DNA of 9,592 nt, from assembly GCA_021818045.1 (NCBI GenBank), contig JAKAFF010000037.1:1-9592 (forward strand), read 5' to 3'. Numbering within the stretch: position 1 is the stretch's first letter; every line of letters begins with the position of its first letter. Source of the stretch: a bacterium. GTDB taxonomy: Bacteria; Chlamydiota; Chlamydiia; Chlamydiales; SM23-39. This document shows positions 6,362-9,592 of this stretch, piece after piece. The position numbers and the translations under genes were made by a program. Under the pieces are notes generated by a model that was not told where the DNA came from, made no database searches, and saw only the letters and a program-made list of their open reading frames with translations.

Positions 6362-7843
6362 TTAGTCGACCCTCAGTTCTGGATAAAGGGGAAATTCTTG
6401 TAAAATATCTGCTACCTGAGTCCTTACTTTCTCCAAAACCGCTGTGGGCACGCTGACCTTTGCTCGAGAAGCTTGACCTGTTTTTTCATCAACGCCCCCT
6501 TTGGCCGCCCGCAATAAATCAGCCACCATCGACCCGATCTTTCGCATCTGCTCTTCTTTCATGCCAAGCGTGGTTGTAGCGGGAGTGCCCATCCGCACGC
6601 CCGATGTGTACCAAGGCCCATTGGCATCGAGCGGAATGGCATTGCGATTAACCGTGAGGTGAGCCTCTCTTAAAATGCTCTCCGCTTGCCTGCCCGTAAG
6701 ACCAAATGTCTTCATCACGTCGATGACCAGCAAATGGTTATCGGTCCCTCCAGTAAGAACCTCAATACCTTGACGTTTTAGCTCTTCAGCAAGGGCTTGG
6801 GCATTGACGACCACTTGACGCGCATACTTGCGAAACTCAAGGCTTGCTGCTTCTCGAAAAGCGACCGCTTTTGCTGCCATCACATGAGGCAAGGGGCCTC
6901 CCAATACCAAGGGGCATCCCTTATTCACCACCTCTCGAAACTCCTCTTTGCAAAGGACCAAGCCTCCCCGTGGCCCCCGCAACGTTTTATGCGTTGTGGA
7001 AGTCACAATATGGGCAAAAGGCACAGGGTCATATGGACCCGTCATCACTTTTCCTGCTACAAGACCTGCAAAATGGGCCATATAGACTAAAAGCACGGCC
7101 CCAACGCTATCTGCAATCTCACGCATCTTTGCAAAATCGATCAACCGTGGATACGCCGAATAGCCGGCGATCAAAATCAGCGGTCTTTCCTGCTGAACGC
7201 GCCGTTGCAAAGCGGCGTAATCTAAAAGACCTGTCTTAGAATCGACCTCGTAGGTGGAAGCTCGCATCATTTTGGCCGAAATATTGTGCCGATAGCCATG
7301 GGTCAAATGCCCCCCAGAACCGAGAGCCATTCCCATCACCTTTTGATTCACGATCAGCTGGCGGATGCGTTCATACTCTTCCGGCGTGAGTTCATCCACC
7401 CCTTTTTTCCCCAAAGCATCGATCTCTTTGGTTTGCACCTTTTGCACGAGAATCGACCAAAAAGCAACCATATTGGCATCCGCTCCAGAATGGGGCTGCA
7501 CGTAAGCATGCTCTGCGCCAAAAATTTGTTTGGCAAGACTTGCCGCCTCCAGCTCCACCGCATCGACATTTTCGCATCCGGCATAAAAACGGTGTCCTGC
7601 ATATCCTTCGCTATATTTATCTGTGAGCAAATTTCCCATGGCAAGCTGCACAGGCAGAGAAGAAAAATTTTCGGACGCGATTAACTTGAGATGCGAGCGT
7701 TGATCCTGCAATTCTTTGACAATGCTATGCGCGATGTGTGGAGACACGGCTCCCACCGCATCGAGTGAGGCCATAAAAGCGATCGCAGAGGCACTTTGAG
7801 CGCTTGGATCTGTTTGAGAAAAGTATTTTTTTAAAAAGCTCAT
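6362..7843 (-). CDS. glyA: Serine hydroxymethyltransferase (chlamydial long form)
   Basis: This PLP enzyme converts serine and tetrahydrofolate to glycine and methylene-tetrahydrofolate in the cytoplasm. At 493 residues it is longer than the usual 415-430, with an N-terminal extension and an insert at about 133-168 as in chlamydial GlyA. A large GlyA insert shared with some Actinobacteria has been taken as a sign of old lateral transfer. Visible motifs are I-A-S-E-N-F (55-60), Y-S-E-G-Y-A-G-H-R-F-Y-A-G-C-E (77-91), Q-P-H-S-G-A-D-A-N (116-124), the PLP lysine K286 in T-T-H-K-T-L-R-G-P-R-G-G, and R417 in S-G-V-R-M-G-T-P. One key residue is changed: the D-M-A-H motif reads Y254-M-A-H, replacing the aspartate that pairs with the PLP ring nitrogen. 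The ATG at 7843 has a GGAGG site (7851-7847) only three bases away. It leads the operon with clpP. Confidence 0.96.
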   Translation of the reverse strand: MSFLKKYFSQTDPSAQSASAIAFMASLDAVGAVSPHIAHSIVKELQDQRSHLKLIASENFSSLPVQLAMGNLLTDKYSEGYAGHRFYAGCENVDAVELEAASLAKQIFGAEHAYVQPHSGADANMVAFWSILVQKVQTKEIDALGKKGVDELTPEEYERIRQLIVNQKVMGMALGSGGHLTHGYRHNISAKMMRASTYEVDSKTGLLDYAALQRRVQQERPLILIAGYSAYPRLIDFAKMREIADSVGAVLLVYMAHFAGLVAGKVMTGPYDPVPFAHIVTSTTHKTLRGPRGGLVLCKEEFREVVNKGCPLVLGGPLPHVMAAKAVAFREAASLEFRKYARQVVVNAQALAEELKRQGIEVLTGGTDNHLLVIDVMKTFGLTGRQAESILREAHLTVNRNAIPLDANGPWYTSGVRMGTPATTTLGMKEEQMRKIGSMVADLLRAAKGGVDEKTGQASRAKVSVPTAVLEKVRTQVADILQEFPLYPELRVD

Positions 7844-7861
7844 ACCCCTCCGAATAGCTGC

Positions 7862-7897
7862 AACTATACCGATTCTTCAGGTAGTTTCGGTATATTT
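7862..7897. promoter_or_regulatory. Divergent promoter/operator region between glyA and the CT398-type gene
   Basis: A perfect 8-bp inverted repeat, TATACCGA (7865-7872) and TCGGTATA (7887-7894), is separated by 14 bases. Each arm contains a possible -10 element pointing outward: TATAGT (7868-7863) toward glyA, giving a leader of about 13 bases, and TATATT (7891-7896) toward the 7968 gene, giving a leader of about 65 bases. No -35 is convincing. An alternative promoter for the 7968 gene is TTGTGT (7901-7906), 17 bases, TAAAGT (7924-7929). The symmetry could mark an operator controlling both directions. Confidence 0.4.
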
Positions 7898-7967
7898 CCC
7901 TTGTGTGATTTACCCTTAAATAGTAAAGTATTCCCATAAATCTGATTATTTTCCAGAGGTTCCGTTC

Positions 7968-8735
7968 ATGCTCCACAATCTGAAGATTTTTCTAGACATC
8001 CAAGAACTCGACATGAAGATGATTCGTTTGATGCGACTCAAGCGAGAGCGCTTGAAAGAATTGACCCACATCGATTCGCTTCGTCAAGAGTTACATGCCC
8101 AGCAAAAAGAGAAGCAAAATGAGATTGCGGAACTCAACCGCACGATTGTTGCCCAGGAGACTAAAATCTCTGAAATCAAAGATCGGATTAAAAAACTCGA
8201 AACTCGGCAAGCCGCAGTCAAAAAAGTCGACGAGTTCAATGCGCTGACCCAAGAGATGACCTCTTCAGAAAGAGAACGCATCGCAACGGAGCAAATCGCA
8301 AGCGACCTGATCGACAAGCGCAACCTCGAAGAAGAAATTTTGATCAAAATCAAAGAATCGCTTGCGCAATCCGAAGAGAGCAGCCGCAACCTCGAAAATG
8401 AGATTAAAGAGAGCATCCGCCTCATTAACCAAGAGGGCGCCCAGCTGAAAACTTCGCGAGACGCACTCGCTCAAACGGCAGAACCGGAAATTATGCGCGT
8501 TTACGAGCGGCTCTTGAACAACAAAAAGGACCGCGTCGTTGTGCCCATTGAAAATCGGAGCTGTTCCGGCTGCCATATTACCCTGACTGCGCAGCATGAG
8601 AATGCCGTGCGCAAGGGAGAGCGGCTGATTTTTTGCGAACACTGTTCACGAATCCACTTTTGGCAAGAAAGCGAAGAGGTGGAAGGAACAGCTGCCGCAA
8701 CAAAACGGCGCCGTCGCCGCACAGCTGCCGTCTAA
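7968..8735 (+). CDS. Coiled-coil zinc-ribbon protein, CT398 family
   Basis: The product is 255 residues. A long antiparallel coiled coil (about residues 10-180, rich in Glu, Lys, Gln and Leu) is followed by a C4 zinc ribbon with C199-x-x-C202 and C223-x-x-C226, and a basic tail (KRRRRR at 246-251). This is the layout of the zf-RING_7 family and of Chlamydia trachomatis CT398, which has been reported to interact with sigma-54 and with type III secretion components. By analogy this is a cytoplasmic adaptor or regulatory protein rather than an enzyme. The Arg-rich tail after the zinc ribbon could contact nucleic acid; that is inference. The ATG at 7968 has an AGAGG site (7955-7959) eight bases away. 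It diverges from glyA, and rnpB begins about five bases after its stop codon, so the two may share a transcript. Confidence 0.88.
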   Translation: MLHNLKIFLDIQELDMKMIRLMRLKRERLKELTHIDSLRQELHAQQKEKQNEIAELNRTIVAQETKISEIKDRIKKLETRQAAVKKVDEFNALTQEMTSSERERIATEQIASDLIDKRNLEEEILIKIKESLAQSEESSRNLENEIKESIRLINQEGAQLKTSRDALAQTAEPEIMRVYERLLNNKKDRVVVPIENRSCSGCHITLTAQHENAVRKGERLIFCEHCSRIHFWQESEEVEGTAAATKRRRRRTAAV

Positions 8736-8736
8736 T
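8731..8736 (+). promoter_or_regulatory. Candidate rnpB -10 hexamer overlapping the upstream stop codon
   Basis: TCTAAT matches TATAAT at five of six positions and would place transcription start at about 8742-8743, at the 5' end of the P1 helix. It contains the TAA stop of the preceding gene. No -35 is visible at the right distance, so processing from a shared transcript is an equally good explanation. Confidence 0.3.
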
Positions 8737-8740
8737 TTTT

Positions 8741-9071
8741 TTCGGGAAGGCAGGCCATCGCACCGATGCTTAAATGCAAAAGTGAGGAAAGTCTGGACTT
8801 CACAAGGATGGATACCAGTTAACGGCTGGGTGCCGCAAGGCAACGGATAAGTGCAACAGAGACTACACCATACGGTTGAAAAGTTTAGGTCTTGGACCTA
8901 ATCGCACCTCAGGCAACTGGGGGCGTTGTAAACCCTATCCGAAGCAAGGCTAAAGTGGGATAGCGTTTTCTTTGCGCGAAGACTCCCGAAGAGGCTGCCT
9001 GAGGCGGTTGGCGACAATCGCCCTAGAGGAATGATGGCCCTCGACAGAATCCGGCTTACCGCCTTCCCGAA
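8741..9071 (+). ncRNA. rnpB: RNase P RNA, bacterial type A
   Basis: This is the catalytic RNA of ribonuclease P, which with the RnpA protein removes 5' leaders from tRNA precursors. The ends pair as helix P1 (TTCGGGAAGGC at 8741-8751 with GCCTTCCCGAA at 9061-9071). The universally conserved blocks appear in order: GAGGAAAGTC starting near 8783, GTGCAACAGAGAC near 8851, TAAACCCTATCCGAAGCAAG near 8929, AGAGGAATGATGGCC near 9026, and ACAGAATCCGGCTTAC near 9045. Stem-loops include a P12-like stem (TTAGGT, CTTGG, ACCTAA) and one closed by a GCAA tetraloop. The length of about 331 bases is slightly short for type A. The L15 region (about 8960-8988) has no GGT, the motif that in E. coli pairs with the tRNA 3' CCA. 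The P1 helix is followed by ATCTTTTC, at best a weak terminator. Confidence 0.95.
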
Positions 9072-9094
9072 TCTTTTCAAAAAAATCTACTGAA

Positions 9095-9177
9095 TATACA
9101 CAAATGAGTTCACAAGTTGGGTTTTCGGCTGCGCCAAAGCGCAGCCGAAAACAAACTTTTGAACTCATTTGTGTATA
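9095..9177. repeat. 83-bp hairpin element (MITE-like), copy 2
   Basis: The ends (9095-9118 and 9154-9177) are inverted repeats matching at 23 of 24 positions, and the centre is a perfect 14-bp stem (9121-9134 with 9139-9152) around a CAAA loop, so the entire element is one hairpin of about 39 bp. Its first 45 bases closely match the left arm of copy 1, through CGGCTGCGCCAAAGC. It starts 23 bases after rnpB and its right end encodes the last residues and stop codon of vapC. It has no T-run after the stem on either strand, so it is not a standard terminator, though so long a hairpin may still protect RNA ends. Confidence 0.85.
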
Positions 9178-9548
9178 ACTTCTACCAACTCCGAATATTT
9201 ACGAAGTTGAGGATCGGCTGTCAGAAATAACAAAGGCTCTGAGACCGCTTGCGCTATGAGCATGCGATCAAATGGATCTCGATGCAGATCGGGCAGGCCC
9301 AAGGTTGCTGCAGCATGCCGACTCGTAATGGGCAGCTCCAGAAAATGACTGTTGTGCATCTCCTGAATTAAGGCGCTCATATCTCCAACAATTTTTCCCA
9401 ATCGCATTTTGATGGCAATCTCCCAGATCGAAGCACTACTCAGATACACCTCCTCTGCCTCAGCGATTTTCTCTACGATGCCTTTGGGCAATCTTTTATC
9501 CCCCCTAACCCACCACAAAAAAACATGCGTATCTAACAGCAATCTCAT
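9165..9548 (-). CDS. vapC: PIN-domain toxin, VapC-type ribonuclease
   Basis: The product is 127 residues, the usual size. PIN-domain toxins are Mg-dependent RNases that cleave tRNA or other RNAs when free of their antitoxin. The acidic site is visible: D6 in L-L-L-D-T-H-V-F-L-W, E43 in S-I-W-E-I-A-I-K, D94 in H-R-D-P-F-D-R-M-L-I-A-Q-A, and D112 in T-A-D-P-Q. This is the subgroup usually paired with Phd/YefM antitoxins. The ATG at 9548 has a GAGG site (9559-9556) seven bases away and overlaps the antitoxin stop as ATGA, so the two are translationally coupled. The final Ile-His-Lys and the TGA stop come from the hairpin element at 9095-9177, which must have replaced the original end. The catalytic core is complete, so it is probably functional. 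Confidence 0.9.
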   Translation of the reverse strand: MRLLLDTHVFLWWVRGDKRLPKGIVEKIAEAEEVYLSSASIWEIAIKMRLGKIVGDMSALIQEMHNSHFLELPITSRHAAATLGLPDLHRDPFDRMLIAQAVSEPLLFLTADPQLRKYSELVEVIHK

Positions 9549-9592
9549 AAAGAATCCTCAAAATCTGAGAGAATCTCTTTGGGAAGGGGCGC
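9545..9592 (-). CDS. Phd/YefM-type antitoxin, C-terminal fragment (runs off the window)
   Basis: Sixteen codons including the stop are in the window, reading A-P-L-P-K-E-I-L-S-D-F-E-D-S-L. An L-P-x-E-I-L-x-x-F-E tail is typical of the C-terminus of Phd-family antitoxins that pair with this VapC subgroup. The frame ends in TGA, overlapping the vapC ATG by four bases. The DNA-binding N-terminal part and the operon promoter lie beyond position 9592. Confidence 0.7.
   Translation of the reverse strand, partial: APLPKEILSDFEDSL

Noticed and set aside
6844..7684. Plus-strand ORFs of about 130 codons opposite glyA
   Set aside because: They are shadows of the glyA coding frame; glyA is unmistakable on the other strand and these have no family pattern.
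9121..9152. Intrinsic terminator for rnpB or vapC
   Set aside because: The 14-bp stem is strong but neither side is followed by a T-run, and the stem is part of the repeat element.
9..9177. Composite transposon carried by the two hairpin elements
   Set aside because: The enclosed genes are mainly core chlamydial genes in conserved order, no transposase of the matching type is present, and the two copies differ in length; two independent insertions are simpler.
1..9592. CRISPR array, tRNA or rRNA genes
   Set aside because: No regularly spaced direct repeats, and no cloverleaf or rRNA signature, were seen on either strand.

Overview
The window looks like chromosomal DNA from a member of the Chlamydiota, most likely an environmental or amoeba-associated lineage rather than the Chlamydiaceae. 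Four things point there. glyA lies directly upstream of clpP on the same strand, as in Chlamydia. The GlyA has the long (about 490-residue) chlamydial form with an internal insert. A coiled-coil/zinc-ribbon protein of the CT398 type is present. A very large SWIM-SNF2 helicase of the CT555/CT708 type is present. A Phd-VapC type toxin-antitoxin pair and hairpin repeat elements suggest a larger, less reduced genome than that of Chlamydiaceae. The assignment rests on recognised protein families and gene order only.

Layout. 1-640 is a decayed mobile-element zone. It holds a 163-bp hairpin element (9-171) abutting a truncated IS200/IS605-type tnpA, two small hairpins resembling an IS end, a small ORF with a good ribosome binding site, and a partial element end at 544-561. 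642-986 (+) encodes a small two-helix membrane protein behind a near-consensus promoter. Its 3' end overlaps that of a 1221-residue SNF2 helicase (938-4603, -). Divergent from the helicase, 4759-5754 (+) encodes a multi-helix membrane protein of unknown function, Inc-like in layout, whose 3' end overlaps that of clpP. glyA-clpP (7843-5717, -) form an operon. A 124-bp divergent region separates glyA from the CT398-type gene (7968-8735, +), and the RNase P RNA gene rnpB follows five bases later (8741-9071, +). A second, 83-bp copy of the hairpin element (9095-9177) sits between rnpB and vapC and supplies the vapC stop codon. vapC (9165-9548, -) overlaps the end of its Phd-type antitoxin, which runs off the window.

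Functions. The central block is mainly housekeeping: one-carbon metabolism (GlyA), proteolysis (ClpP), tRNA 5' maturation (RNase P RNA), DNA remodelling (SNF2) and a CT398-type protein linked in Chlamydia to sigma-54 and type III secretion. Mobile and accessory DNA lies at both edges. No complete new multi-gene system is visible. The most notable points are the related hairpin elements that have each met a gene, an Asp-to-Tyr change at a key PLP contact in GlyA, a repeated module in the SNF2 protein, a TCGGTATAnTT motif upstream of three genes, and rnpB packed directly against the preceding stop codon.
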